DNA of 64,000 nt, taken from Streptomyces sp. NBC_00448. GTDB lineage: Bacteria; Actinomycetota; Actinomycetes; Streptomycetales; Streptomycetaceae. The notes under the pieces were generated by a model. That model saw only the letters and a list, made by a program, of their open reading frames with translations, made no database searches and had not been told where the DNA came from. Location: positions 5,441,001 to 5,505,000 of the forward strand of contig NZ_CP107913.1 of assembly GCF_036014115.1 (NCBI RefSeq), read 5' to 3'. Position 1 is the first letter of the stretch; each line of letters starts with the position of its first letter. Below, one piece after another: positions 37,091-45,788 of the stretch. The position numbers were made by a program, and so were the translations under genes.

Positions 37091-38092
37091 TCAGTGCGCG
37101 AGCGCGGCGGGCGCTTCGATCAGGTCCTCGCTGAGCGTGAAGTCCGGGTCGATCTGGGCAGCGAGGTCGGCGCCGGTCCTGGCGTTGCCCCAACTCTCCG
37201 CGTTCTTCCGGTGGAAGTGCGCCATCTGCTGGGTGTAGCGGTCCCAGTCGCGGGCCTGGTACGAGCGGTCGGCGCGCTCGTGCATGACGCGCAGGGCCTG
37301 GCGGTTCGGCTCTTCCAGCTGTTCGAATCGGGGCGGGCCGCCCTTCTCCATCGCCCGTACCCAGTCCGAGTGCCCGACGGTGACCAGCAGGTCGTCTCCG
37401 ACCTCGGCCCGCAGGAAGGCGAGGTCGTCCTCGCCGTGCACCTTGTTGCCGATCACGACCAGGCCCACGCCGAAGTCGCGGGCGTACTCCTTGTACTGCC
37501 GGTAGACCGCGACGCCCTTGCGGGTCGGCTCCGCCACCAGGAAGGTCAGGTCGAACCGGGTGAACAGGCCCGAGGCGAAGGAGTCGCTGCCGGCGGTCAT
37601 GTCGACCACCAGGTACTCGTCGCGGCCGTCCACCAGGTGGTTCAGGCACAGCTCGACCGCCCCGACCTTCGAGTGGTAGCAGGCCACGCCGAGGTCGGAC
37701 TCGGTGAAGGGGCCGGTGACCATCAGCCGTGCACTGCCGGCGTCGGGGCCGAACACGAGCGGGCGGGCGCACGCCGTATAGACCGGGTTGTCCCCGCGCA
37801 ACCGCAGCAGGCGGGAGCCGCGCCCGGGCGGGGTGGTCTTGATCATGCTGTCGGCCGAGGCGATGAGCGGGTTGGAGCCGCGCAGGTGCTCCTTGATCTC
37901 CGGCAGGTGCGCGCCGAGAGAGGGAAGCGCCGCCGCGTCGTCCTCGTCGAGCCCGAGCGCGGGGCCGAGGTGCTGGTTGATGTCCGCGTCGATCGCGACG
38001 ACGGGGACGCGGGCGGCGGCGAGATGGCGGATGAACAGGGAGGACAGCGTCGTCTTGCCGCTGCCGCCCTTCCCAACGAAAGCGATCTTCAT
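37091..38092 (-). CDS. CooC/ParA-like P-loop ATPase (333 aa)
   Basis: ATG 38092 gives MKIAFVGKGGSGKTTLSSLF; the longer open frame upstream lacks family sequence. The deviant Walker A (GKGGSGKTT) and VVAIDADINQHLGPALG, VVDMTAGSDSFAS and VVIGNKVHGEDD place it in the SIMIBI class near CooC, which inserts nickel into carbon monoxide dehydrogenase, and near MinD-like ATPases. No nickel enzyme is nearby, so the client is unknown. It acts in the cytoplasm, presumably as an ATP-gated dimer. It is divergent from the Fic-like gene with about 105 bases between starts. Confidence 0.82.
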   Translation of the reverse strand: MKIAFVGKGGSGKTTLSSLFIRHLAAARVPVVAIDADINQHLGPALGLDEDDAAALPSLGAHLPEIKEHLRGSNPLIASADSMIKTTPPGRGSRLLRLRGDNPVYTACARPLVFGPDAGSARLMVTGPFTESDLGVACYHSKVGAVELCLNHLVDGRDEYLVVDMTAGSDSFASGLFTRFDLTFLVAEPTRKGVAVYRQYKEYARDFGVGLVVIGNKVHGEDDLAFLRAEVGDDLLVTVGHSDWVRAMEKGGPPRFEQLEEPNRQALRVMHERADRSYQARDWDRYTQQMAHFHRKNAESWGNARTGADLAAQIDPDFTLSEDLIEAPAALAH

Positions 38093-38197
38093 GTTCACTG
38101 AGCGTAGGGGTGTCTCCGGGGGAGAACTGACGGGGAGTGGGCAAGGCCACTCGATCGTGGTCTTTCCGGGCTGCGAGCGGTGCGTAGGGTCGGGGAC

Positions 38198-39055
38198 ATG
38201 GCTACGAACGCTGCTCCTTCTCCCGCTCCCGGGCAGGCGGACCCGCTGGTCGTACTCGCCGCGCTGCCGGGTGTGCCCGACGCGGTGGAGTCCGTGCGGC
38301 AGGCCGTGGATCGGGTCTACGGTCACCGGGTCATGCGCCGACGGGCCGGCGAGGTCGCGTCGGAGGCCGCCCTGCGCGGCGCCCGGGCTTCCGCGGCGCT
38401 CGCCGGCGCCGACTGGCCGCTGGAAGAGGTGCGCCGCCGCAGCGACTTCTCGGCCGACGACCAGTCACGAACGGTCGGGGCCGCGCTGCGGGTGACCGCC
38501 GAGGCAGGACAACTCCTCAGCGTGTGGCGGCAGTCGCCGGTCCAGGCACTGGCCCGGCTGCACCTGGTCGCGGCCGGCGGGGCCGCCGAGGAGCCCACGG
38601 TCGGGCGGCCGCGGCTGAGCGGCGAGCCGGTGGTCGACGAGACGGCCGGGTTCGAGCAGATCCCGCTGCCCGAGCCGTCCGAGGTCGCGGCGCGGCTCGA
38701 CGGGCTGGTCGGACTGCTGCGGTCAGGCTCCGCGGCGCCCGCACTGGTGGTGAGCGCGGTCGTGCACGGCGAGTTGCTCTGCCTGCGCCCCTTCGGCTCG
38801 TTCAACGGCCCGGTGGCCCGCGCCGCCGAGCGGATCGTCCTGGTCGGCAGCGGGCTGGACCCCAAATCCATCTGCCCCGCCGAGGTCGGCCACGCGGAAC
38901 TGGGCCTGGCCGGATACCTCAAGGCGCTGGAGGGATACGCCTCCGGTACGCCGGAGGGGATGTCCGAGTGGATCGCCCACTGCGGGCGGGCGCTCGAACT
39001 CGGGGTACGCGAGAGCGTCGCGGTCTGCGAGGCGCTGCAGCGCGGCGCGGCCTGA
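38198..39055 (+). CDS. Fic-like protein with a degenerate active-site motif
   Basis: ATG 38198 (MATNAAPSPAPGQADPLVVL). The helical protein (285 aa) has, at about residue 197, the segment LRPFGSFNGPVARAAERIVL, which aligns with the Fic signature HPFx(D/E)GNGRxxR but has Arg for the catalytic His, Phe for the Gly before Asn, and Pro for the first Arg. The flanking helices are as in Fic folds. AMP-transfer by the usual mechanism therefore looks impossible; a structural or ligand-binding role is likelier. It is transcribed divergently from the CooC-like ATPase. Confidence 0.7.
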   Translation: MATNAAPSPAPGQADPLVVLAALPGVPDAVESVRQAVDRVYGHRVMRRRAGEVASEAALRGARASAALAGADWPLEEVRRRSDFSADDQSRTVGAALRVTAEAGQLLSVWRQSPVQALARLHLVAAGGAAEEPTVGRPRLSGEPVVDETAGFEQIPLPEPSEVAARLDGLVGLLRSGSAAPALVVSAVVHGELLCLRPFGSFNGPVARAAERIVLVGSGLDPKSICPAEVGHAELGLAGYLKALEGYASGTPEGMSEWIAHCGRALELGVRESVAVCEALQRGAA

Positions 39056-39417
39056 ACGAAAATGCGGCGACACCCGCGGGTGCCGCCGCTCGACACGTCC
39101 GCCGAGTTACCAGTGCGTGCTCGAATGGTGCCGATCAGGGCGGGCACTTTGCCCGCTGCCTGGTGCGGCTGGCCCGGTTGGCGGGTCGGCTACGCGTGGG
39201 TGCCCGGTTTTCGTGCTCGGTCCGTGGGGCCAACTGCTGAACTGCGGTCTTCCTCTCGGAACTCCGTGGTCTCGCGGGCCGCTAACTCTTTTGTACTCCC
39301 GACCGGCAGGTAGCGGAACCCCTGGCTGCACTTTTTACTTTTGCCGCCAATCGGGACATTTCGCTTGACTTTCTGCCACCTCGGGTCGCTGTGGCCCCAG
39401 TGGCCCCATCGGTGTGG
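39056..39417. other. intergenic region between convergent genes, 362 bases
   Basis: Between the Fic-like gene and the HAD-IB phosphatase, which converge. GC content falls at 39210-39400. A small stem (GCGGGCACTTTGCCCGC at 39140-39156) may terminate the Fic-like transcript. No ORF here that I support. Confidence 0.5.
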
Positions 39418-40263
39418 TCAGGACGCCGACAGTGGACGGCGCCGGCGCGCCGCGAGCCACACCAGCCCGGCGGTGGCGGCGGCGGCGCCGATCGCGGCCG
39501 CGGCCAGAACCGGGCGAGGCGGCATCGACAGTGACTGGATGCGCTGCTTCAGGCGCACCGGGCGGCTGAAGGTGAGGATCGGCCAGTCCCGGGCGGCGGC
39601 CTCCTTGCGCAGTGCCCGGTCGGGGTTGACCGCGTACGGGTGGCCGACCGATTCCAGCATGGGGATGTCCGTAGCCGAATCGCTGTAGGCGAAGGACCGT
39701 TGCAAGTCGTAGCCTTCGGACTCCGCCAGCCGGGTGATGGCTTCGGCTTTCGCCTGACCGTAGACGTAGTGCTCGATCTCCCCGTTGTACGCGCCGTCGG
39801 CTACCACCATCCGGGTGGCCACGACGTGGTCGGCGCCCAGCATCTCCCCGATCGGCTCGACGACTTCGGACCCCGAGGCGCTGACGATCACCACATCGCG
39901 GCCTGCCGCGTGGTGCTCCTCGATCAGTGAGGCGGCCTCGTCGTAGATGATCGGGTCGATCAGGTCGTGCAGGGTCTCGGCGACGATCTCCCGGACCTGC
40001 TGCACATTCCAGCCGCGGCACAGATCAGAGAGGTATTTGCGCATACCTTCCATCTGGTCGTGATCTGCGCCGCCGACGAGGTACACGAACTGGGCATATG
40101 CGGTACGCAATACCGCTCGCCTGTTGATGAGCCCGCCGTGGTAGAAGGACCGTCCGAAGGCGAGCGTGCTGGACTTGGCGATCACGGTCTTGTCGAGATC
40201 GAAGAACGCCGCAGTGCGCGGGGGCAGGTGGTTTTCCACGAGACGAGCATAGGCAACCACCAT
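39418..40263 (-). CDS. HAD-IB family phosphatase (SerB-like) with C-terminal membrane helix
   Basis: The start is uncertain: ATG 40326, ATG 40263 (MVVAYARLVENHLPPRTAAF) and GTG 40239 are in frame, none with a good Shine-Dalgarno; 40263 is used. Motif I is FFDLDKTVIAKSS, motif II is VVIVSASGSEVVEP, the motif III Lys is in GQAKAEAI and motif IV is AYSDSATDIPMLESVG. This is the HAD-IB phosphoserine-phosphatase-like class. A hydrophobic helix near the end (PVLAAAAIGAAAATAGLVWL) followed by RRRR would tether it to the membrane. I recall related streptomycete genes linked to morphological differentiation, which is not provable from sequence. Confidence 0.85.
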   Translation of the reverse strand: MVVAYARLVENHLPPRTAAFFDLDKTVIAKSSTLAFGRSFYHGGLINRRAVLRTAYAQFVYLVGGADHDQMEGMRKYLSDLCRGWNVQQVREIVAETLHDLIDPIIYDEAASLIEEHHAAGRDVVIVSASGSEVVEPIGEMLGADHVVATRMVVADGAYNGEIEHYVYGQAKAEAITRLAESEGYDLQRSFAYSDSATDIPMLESVGHPYAVNPDRALRKEAAARDWPILTFSRPVRLKQRIQSLSMPPRPVLAAAAIGAAAATAGLVWLAARRRRPLSAS

Positions 40264-40315
40264 TCGGCCTAAGGTCCGGCGCGTGGGTTTGCCTGAGAGT
40301 GCCTTCGGGTACACC

Positions 40316-40422
40316 ATGGAAGTCACGGATCGTTCGCGACCGTGCTAACCCGGTCTGGCTCCTCCCCCCCCCGAGTCGGACCGTGGGGACGACCCCCGCT
40401 CTCCCCCCCGGCGGGGGTCGTC
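40316..40422 (+). promoter_or_regulatory. leader with tiny ORF and GC-rich hairpin
   Basis: A 10-codon ORF MEVTDRSRPC (40316-40348) is followed by a hairpin with 12-bp perfect arms GACGACCCCCGC at 40388-40399 and its complement at 40411-40422. It sits 290 bases upstream of the Tad locus in an otherwise empty 449-base gap. It may be an attenuator or a stand-alone terminator; there is no T-run, and the ORF lacks a Shine-Dalgarno. Confidence 0.3.
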
Positions 40423-40588
40423 GCATGTCCGGATGCGTTTGGGCGGTCGACCCCGGGGCTGTGGCACCAGTCGGCATGTTCATGTTGCTCCCACTCCTTC
40501 GCGCATGTGTGCGTTTCTATGTGTACGACACGTGACGTTCGGTAATCGTTCGCAGATCTCGTGGAACTCACCCGTCCGGGTGGCGAAG

Positions 40589-40615
40589 ATATCCACAATC
40601 GCCGAGTTATCCACA
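40589..40615 (+). promoter_or_regulatory. two DnaA-box-like 9-mers
   Basis: ATATCCACA at 40589-40597 and TTATCCACA at 40607-40615, same orientation, 18 bases apart. The second is the classical DnaA box and the first differs at one position. They lie about 100 bases upstream of the CpaE-like gene, near its presumed promoter. Confidence 0.45.
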
Positions 40616-40712
40616 GATTCCGACCAAGATCATCTCAATTCCACTTCCTGTCCCAAGCTGATCGCGGGCGAAGCACACCGTGCTCGCACGACTAGCGACA
40701 GGGGACAGGGAA

Positions 40713-41831
40713 ATGGCCCGGACCAACGCATCCGATCGACCGCGCAGCGCTACCGAAGCGGCCCGCGGACCGCTCATTGTGACCGAGGACGAAAGCCTCC
40801 TCGACGATCTGCTCAGACTGTGCGCCGCGGCCGGCACAGAACCGGAAGTCGTCTTCACCGCGCCCCCGCGCGCGGTGAGTTGGGACAACGCACCACTTGT
40901 CCTGGTCGGAGTGGAAGCATCCGGAAGGGCCCGCGGCTGCGGGCGGCGCAAGGGCGTTCTGCTGGTCGGACGCGGCGGCACCGACTCGGCCGACTCCGAA
41001 GCGTGGCGCCGGGCCGTCGCGGTCGGGGCCGACCATGTCCTGTTCCTGCCGGCCGCCGAGACATGGCTGGTGGACCGCCTCGCAGACGTCGCCGAGGGCA
41101 GCGGCGGTCCGGCCCTGACCATCGGCGTGGTCGGCGGGCGCGGCGGCGCCGGTGCCAGCACCCTGGCCTGCGGCCTCGCGGTCACCGCCGCCCGCACCGG
41201 CCTGCGCGCCATGCTCGTCGACGGAGACCCGCTCGGCGGCGGCCTGGACATCCTGCTCGGCGCGGAGCGCACGGGAGGGCTGCGCTGGCCCGACCTCGCC
41301 GACTCCCGCGGCCGGGTCAACAGCGGAGTGCTGGAGGAATCGCTGCCCCGGCTCGGCTCGCTCAGCGTGCTGAGCTGGGACCGCGGGCAGTCCGTGCTCA
41401 TTCCGCCCCAGGCGATGCGGTCGGTGCTGGGCGCCGCCAGGCGGCGGGGCGGGGTGGTCGTCGTCGACCTGCCGCGCAAGGTGGATGACACCGTCGCCGA
41501 GACGCTCGGCCAAGTGGACGTGGGACTGCTGGTGGTGCCCGCCGAACTCCGCGCGGTGGCCGCGGGATGCAGGGTGGCCGCGGCCTTCGCCCAGGAAATC
41601 GACGACCTGCGGGTGGTCGCCCGCGGCCCGTTCGGTTCCGGCCTGGACGGCGCCGAGATCGCCCGGCTGGTCGGCCTGCCGCTCGCCGGGGAACTGGCGC
41701 CGGAACCCGCGCTGGCCGACCCGCTGTCCGGCGGCGCACCACCGGGTTCCGCCACCCGCGGTCCCCTCGCACGCTTCAGCGGCGCCTTCCTCGGGCAGGC
41801 GCTCGCGGCGACCGGGTGCGTGGCGGCATGA
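40713..41831 (+). CDS. CpaE-like pilus-assembly ATPase (septum-site-determining-like)
   Basis: ATG 40713 (MARTNASDRPRSATEAARGP) follows GGGGACAGGG. The N-terminal 130 residues resemble a receiver-like domain without an obvious phospho-acceptor Asp. The C-terminal MinD/ParA-like domain has the deviant Walker A VGGRGGAGASTLACGLA, VDGDPLGGGLDILLG and VVVDLPRKVDDTVAE. CpaE proteins position the Tad pilus machine at the cell pole; the actinobacterial version also appears in septum control. Its stop overlaps the TadA start as ATGA, the first of several couplings in this locus. Confidence 0.88.
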   Translation: MARTNASDRPRSATEAARGPLIVTEDESLLDDLLRLCAAAGTEPEVVFTAPPRAVSWDNAPLVLVGVEASGRARGCGRRKGVLLVGRGGTDSADSEAWRRAVAVGADHVLFLPAAETWLVDRLADVAEGSGGPALTIGVVGGRGGAGASTLACGLAVTAARTGLRAMLVDGDPLGGGLDILLGAERTGGLRWPDLADSRGRVNSGVLEESLPRLGSLSVLSWDRGQSVLIPPQAMRSVLGAARRRGGVVVVDLPRKVDDTVAETLGQVDVGLLVVPAELRAVAAGCRVAAAFAQEIDDLRVVARGPFGSGLDGAEIARLVGLPLAGELAPEPALADPLSGGAPPGSATRGPLARFSGAFLGQALAATGCVAA

Positions 41832-42982
41832 GCGCCGCACTGCTGGACGCGGTCCGGCTCCACCTCGCCGAACACGGCGGCGAACCCACCCCGGCCCGCG
41901 TCGCCGCCGCGCTGCGCGCCCAAGGACGCCTGATCGGGGACTCCGAAGTGCTCGACGTGGTCGCCGCGTTGCGTTCCGAACTGGTCGGCGCGGGCCCGCT
42001 GGAACCCCTGCTGGCAGACCCCGACGTCACCGACATCCTCGTCAACGCACCCGACCAGGTCTGGATCGACCGGGGCCGCGGTCTCGAACGCAGCCCGATC
42101 CGGTTCACCGACACAGCCGCGGTGCGCCGCCTCGCGCAGCGGCTGGCCACGACCGCCGGCCGCCGCCTCGATGACGCGCGGCCCTGGGTCGACGCCCGCC
42201 TGCCGGACGGCACAAGGCTGCACGCGGTGCTGCCGCCCGTCGTGGTCGGCTCGCCCTGCCTGTCCCTGCGTGTCGTGAGAGCCCGCGCCTTCACGCTCAC
42301 CGAACTCGTCGCGGCCGGCACGCTCGACGAGGAGACCGCCGCGCTGCTGCGCGCGATGCTCGACGCGCGGCTGTCGTTCATGATCAGCGGCGGCACGGGC
42401 TCGGGGAAGACCACCCTGCTCAGCTGCCTGCTCGGCCTGGTCGACCCAGCGGCCCGGATCGTCCTCGCCGAGGACTCGGCCGAACTGCGCCCGGACCACC
42501 CGCACGTCGTCCGGTTGGAGACCCGGCCCGCCAACCAGGAGGGCGCCGGGCAGGTCACGCTGCGGGACCTGGTGCGGCAGGCGCTGAGGATGCGGCCCGA
42601 CCGGCTCGTGGTCGGCGAGGTCCGCGGCGCCGAGGTGCTCGACCTCCTGGGTGCCCTCAACACCGGCCACGAGGGCGGGTGCGGCACCGTTCACGCGAAC
42701 GCCGCGGCGGATGTGCCCGCACGTTTGGAGGCGCTCGGTTCGACCGCCGGCCTGGACCGGGCCGCGCTGCACAGCCAGTTGGCCGCCGCGCTGTCGGCCG
42801 TCGTCCACCTGGTGCGGGACGGTGAGGGCCGCCGCAGAGTGGCCGAGATCCATGTCTTGAGCCGACGCCCGGACGGGCTGGTCGGCACCGTTCCCGCGCT
42901 GGTCCGGCACACCGGGGGCGGTGCCGAACGCGGCCCGGGCTGGCGGCGCCTGACGGACCTGTGCTCGGCGGGTGCGTCATGA
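41828..42982 (+). CDS. tadA: TadA/CpaF-type secretion ATPase
   Basis: Hexameric ATPase powering pilus or type II-like secretion assembly. 384 residues from ATG 41828. It has the N-terminal winged region PLLADPDVTDILVNAPDQVW, Walker A MISGGTGSGKTTLLSCLLG near residue 188, the Asp box VLAEDSAELRPDHPHVVRLE, Walker B RLVVGEVRGAEVLDLL and the His box HEGGCGTVHAN. It is coupled at both ends with CpaE and TadB by ATGA overlaps. Confidence 0.94.
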   Translation: MSAALLDAVRLHLAEHGGEPTPARVAAALRAQGRLIGDSEVLDVVAALRSELVGAGPLEPLLADPDVTDILVNAPDQVWIDRGRGLERSPIRFTDTAAVRRLAQRLATTAGRRLDDARPWVDARLPDGTRLHAVLPPVVVGSPCLSLRVVRARAFTLTELVAAGTLDEETAALLRAMLDARLSFMISGGTGSGKTTLLSCLLGLVDPAARIVLAEDSAELRPDHPHVVRLETRPANQEGAGQVTLRDLVRQALRMRPDRLVVGEVRGAEVLDLLGALNTGHEGGCGTVHANAAADVPARLEALGSTAGLDRAALHSQLAAALSAVVHLVRDGEGRRRVAEIHVLSRRPDGLVGTVPALVRHTGGGAERGPGWRRLTDLCSAGAS

Positions 42983-44151
42983 GCGCGGCGACCTCTGCGG
43001 CGGTGACTCCCGCCGTCGCGCTGTGGGCCGCGCTGCTGATGGCCTGTCTGCCCGCCTGGACGGCCCTGCAGCGACACGGACGCAAGCGCCGGGCGTGCGG
43101 CCTTCTGAAGGGCCCACAAGCCCGTCCTGCGCCCGCTCCAGACGGTGTTGGGCGAGGGCAGGCGTGGTGGAGTCGCGTGGTCGCCGGCAGCCGGGTGCGG
43201 ATCGGCGGCCGAGGCCCGGGCAGGCGTCGGCGGCCGGGCCGAGTGCTCCTTGGTGGGTGGCGTGCCAGGCGTCCGGGCGGGCGTGGAGATCCAGGCAGCG
43301 ATGTCGGGCGCCGAGCGCCGGGGACCATCGGAGCGCGGCAGAGCGGTGGCGGGCCCGAGTGGCTGTGCCTGCCCGCCGGCGCGGTGCTCGCGGCGATCAC
43401 CTGGTCGGTGGTGCCGATGGTCGCGGGAATGGTCGCGATGCCGTTGGTGCGGGGCGCTTTGCGAGGCCGCGTCGAGCGGGCGGCGGCCGAACGGACCGCG
43501 GCCGCCGTGAGCGCGCTGTGCGGCACCCTGGCGGGTGATCTGCGGGCAGGACGGCCACCGCACGCCGCGCTCGCGGACGCGGTGCAGTCGGCTGGATGGC
43601 CCGGCTCGCCCGAACTGGGCCGGATCTCGGGCCTGCTGCTGTCCGCCGCCCGGTTCGGCGGGGACGTGCCACGAGCGCTGCGCACGGCGGCGCGCGTCGG
43701 GCCGGGCGCACAGGGGCTCGCCGCGGTGGCCGCGTGCTGGCAGGTCGCGGTGGACGGCGGTGCGGGGCTGGCCGCGGCGCTGGACCGGGTCGCCGCCGCG
43801 CTGCGCGCCGAGTCGGACCAACGCGATGACCTGCGTGCCCAGTTGGCGGGCCCGCGCTCCACGTCGGTGCTGTTGGCGCTGCTCCCCGTCTTCGGGCTGG
43901 TGCTGGGTACGGCGCTGGGCGCAGACCCGGCGGGGGTGCTGCTGCACACACCCGCCGGGCTGGCCTGCCTGGTCGCGGGCGCGTTCCTGGAGTGGGCCGG
44001 TCTGGCCTGGACGGCGCACATCATCCGGGCGGCCGAAGGCGGCCCGCCCCGTGGCGCGGAGAGCGATCCGCGCGGCCCTGAGCCGGGCGGGGCGGGAACG
44101 CGGTTCGCCCGGGCGGCGCGTGAGTCGGCTGCGGAAGGGGGCCGGCCATGA
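42979..44151 (+). CDS. tadB: TadB-like inner-membrane platform protein
   Basis: ATG 42979 overlaps the TadA stop. After an N-terminal membrane helix (AVALWAALLMACLPAWTALQ) there is an unusually Arg/Gly/Pro-rich stretch (residues 35-110), then the GspF-type domain: LCGTLAGDLRAGRPPHAALA, LLLSAARFGGDVPRALRTAA, VDGGAGLAAALDRVAAALRA, and two C-terminal helices (LLALLPVFGLVLGTALGADP). The Gly/Arg stretch looks unlike other TadB proteins and could be a linker of local codon-bias origin. It forms the membrane platform with TadC. Confidence 0.85.
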   Translation: MSAATSAAVTPAVALWAALLMACLPAWTALQRHGRKRRACGLLKGPQARPAPAPDGVGRGQAWWSRVVAGSRVRIGGRGPGRRRRPGRVLLGGWRARRPGGRGDPGSDVGRRAPGTIGARQSGGGPEWLCLPAGAVLAAITWSVVPMVAGMVAMPLVRGALRGRVERAAAERTAAAVSALCGTLAGDLRAGRPPHAALADAVQSAGWPGSPELGRISGLLLSAARFGGDVPRALRTAARVGPGAQGLAAVAACWQVAVDGGAGLAAALDRVAAALRAESDQRDDLRAQLAGPRSTSVLLALLPVFGLVLGTALGADPAGVLLHTPAGLACLVAGAFLEWAGLAWTAHIIRAAEGGPPRGAESDPRGPEPGGAGTRFARAARESAAEGGRP

Positions 44152-44948
44152 GCGGCGGGTCTGTCCACAGCCTGGGGACGGCGGCGGCCGTCGTGGCGGC
44201 AGTGTGTGCCGGGGCGGTGGGAGCGATGGCGACGAGGGAGCGGAGGCATGGCGGTGTGCGCAGGCTGCGCCGCGTGCTGCAGGGAGCGCGGCCGGCGAGG
44301 GCCCACCGGGCGTGGCGGGCAAGGGCGCGCCGTGCCGGGCGGACCTGGCTGCCGGTGGTCGCGCCGGCGCTGGGGGCGGTGGTGCTTGTGGGCGGCGTCG
44401 CGGGCGTTCTGGCCGGGATCGTGATCGGGGCCGGAACGAGGGTGGCGCTCGCCCGGCGTCGGCCTCCCGCCGTCGAGCGGGCGGCCGGCGCGGAACCTGA
44501 TCCGGCCGAACTGCCGCTGTGCGCCGACCTGATGGCGGCCTGCCTGGCGGCGGGCGCCACGCCCGGGGAGGCGGCGGGGGCGGTGGGGCGGTGCCTGGAC
44601 GGGCCGTTGGGGGCCGCGCTGCTGCGGGCGGAGGCGGAGTTGCGGCTCGGCGGGGAGCCGTCGGAGTGCTGGGGCAGGTTCGGGCGGTTGCCCGCGGCGA
44701 GGGCGATGGGCCGTTGCCTGGCGAGGGCGTCGACGACGGGCAGCGCACCGGTGGCCGAAATGGCGCGGCTGGCCGCGGACTACCGCGCCGAGCAGGGGCG
44801 TTCGGCGCTCGCCCGGGCCCGCAAGGCGGCGGTGCTGGCGACCGCGCCGCTGGGCGTGTGCTTCCTCCCGGCCTTCCTGCTGGTGGGTGTCGCCCCGGTG
44901 GTGATGGGGCTGGCCGGGGCGGTGCTGGGCGGCCCGATGAGCGGATGA
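44148..44948 (+). CDS. tadC: TadC-like platform protein
   Basis: ATG 44148 overlaps TadB. 266 residues. Membrane helices at about 8-30 and 68-95 (WLPVVAPALGAVVLVGGVAG), the GspF-like cytoplasmic domain (LPLCADLMAACLAAGATPGE; LGGEPSECWGRFGRLPAARA; LAADYRAEQGRSALARARKA) and a final helix pair (LGVCFLPAFLLVGVAPVVMG). It works with TadB under TadA. It is followed by a 230-base gap before the pilin gene, so the pilin may have an independent ribosome-binding site and promoter for higher output. Confidence 0.88.
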   Translation: MSGGSVHSLGTAAAVVAAVCAGAVGAMATRERRHGGVRRLRRVLQGARPARAHRAWRARARRAGRTWLPVVAPALGAVVLVGGVAGVLAGIVIGAGTRVALARRRPPAVERAAGAEPDPAELPLCADLMAACLAAGATPGEAAGAVGRCLDGPLGAALLRAEAELRLGGEPSECWGRFGRLPAARAMGRCLARASTTGSAPVAEMARLAADYRAEQGRSALARARKAAVLATAPLGVCFLPAFLLVGVAPVVMGLAGAVLGGPMSG

Positions 44949-45178
44949 GGAGGTGGCGATCGACGGCCTGCCGTGCCCCGCCCGGCCGGCCGCGCCGATG
45001 GGAACAGCAGGGAAACGCGGGAGCCCGGCACGGCCCGAGGCCGCGAGCCGCCGCACACGCGAGCACGTGACGCGGCCCGGGCCGGCGAGTCGATGGACGG
45101 CAGCGGCACCGGTGACGCGGGCAGTGGCATCGGATGCGGGGCCGGCAGAAAACACAGGAAACCAGGAGGAGAACGGAA

Positions 45179-45400
45179 ATGGCGATGCGGAAGAAGACAG
45201 AGCGGGTGGCGTGCTGGTGGGCCGGACGGGTCCGGCGGTGCCGGGCCGCGGCCGACGCGGGGATGAGCACCGCGGAGTACGCGGTGGGCACGATCGCGGC
45301 CTGCGGGTTCGCGGCAGTGCTCTACAAGATCGTGACGAGCGGGCCGGTGCGGACGGCGATGACCTCGGTGATCGAGAAGGCACTCCATGCGCCGTTCTGA
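45179..45400 (+). CDS. Flp-type pilin (DUF4244 family)
   Basis: ATG 45179 has AGGAGGA eight bases upstream, the best ribosome-binding site in this locus, as expected for the abundant subunit. The 73-residue prepilin has a basic leader (MAMRKKTERVACWWAGRVRR) longer than in gamma-proteobacterial Flp, a processing site in ADAG-MSTAEYAVG with Glu at +5, and the hydrophobic assembly helix TIAACGFAAVLYKIV. It would be cut by a TadV/CpaA peptidase, for which I see no gene in this window. It overlaps the TadE gene by 14 bases. Confidence 0.85.
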   Translation: MAMRKKTERVACWWAGRVRRCRAAADAGMSTAEYAVGTIAACGFAAVLYKIVTSGPVRTAMTSVIEKALHAPF

Positions 45401-45788
45401 GCCGTTGAGGAGGGCCGTTCGGCCCGAGCGGGCCGGACCGGTGCGCCGCGGGGACCGGGGCTACGTCACGGCGGAGGCGGCCGTGGTGATCCCGACGCTG
45501 GTGGCGCTGGCGGGGCTGCTGGTGTGGGGGCTGATGGCGGCGGCCGCGCAGATCCGCTGCGTGGACGCCGCCAGGGCCGGGGCGCGCGCTGCTGCGCGGG
45601 GGGAAGGCGGGGGGGATGTGGTGCGGGTCAGCCGCGCGGCAGCGCCGGAGGGAGCGGAGGTGAGGGTGCGCCGGGGCGGGGGGTTGGTGAGGGTGCGGGT
45701 GACGGTGGGGCGGCCGCGGTTTCCGGTCACGTTGACGGCGGAGGCGGCCGCGTTGGACGAGGAGACGGTGGGGGGTGGTGGGCCGTGA
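45387..45788 (+). CDS. TadE-like minor pseudopilin
   Basis: ATG 45387 lies within the pilin gene end. After a basic leader comes RGYVTAEAAVVIPTLVALAG, the TadE signature with conserved Glu and hydrophobic helix (LLVWGLMAAAAQIRCVDAAR). A short beta-rich outer domain follows (VRVRRGGGLVRVRVTVGRPR). 133 residues. It is coupled by a four-base overlap to the next gene and probably acts as a minor component in pilus assembly or secretion. Confidence 0.85.
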   Translation: MRRSEPLRRAVRPERAGPVRRGDRGYVTAEAAVVIPTLVALAGLLVWGLMAAAAQIRCVDAARAGARAAARGEGGGDVVRVSRAAAPEGAEVRVRRGGGLVRVRVTVGRPRFPVTLTAEAAALDEETVGGGGP

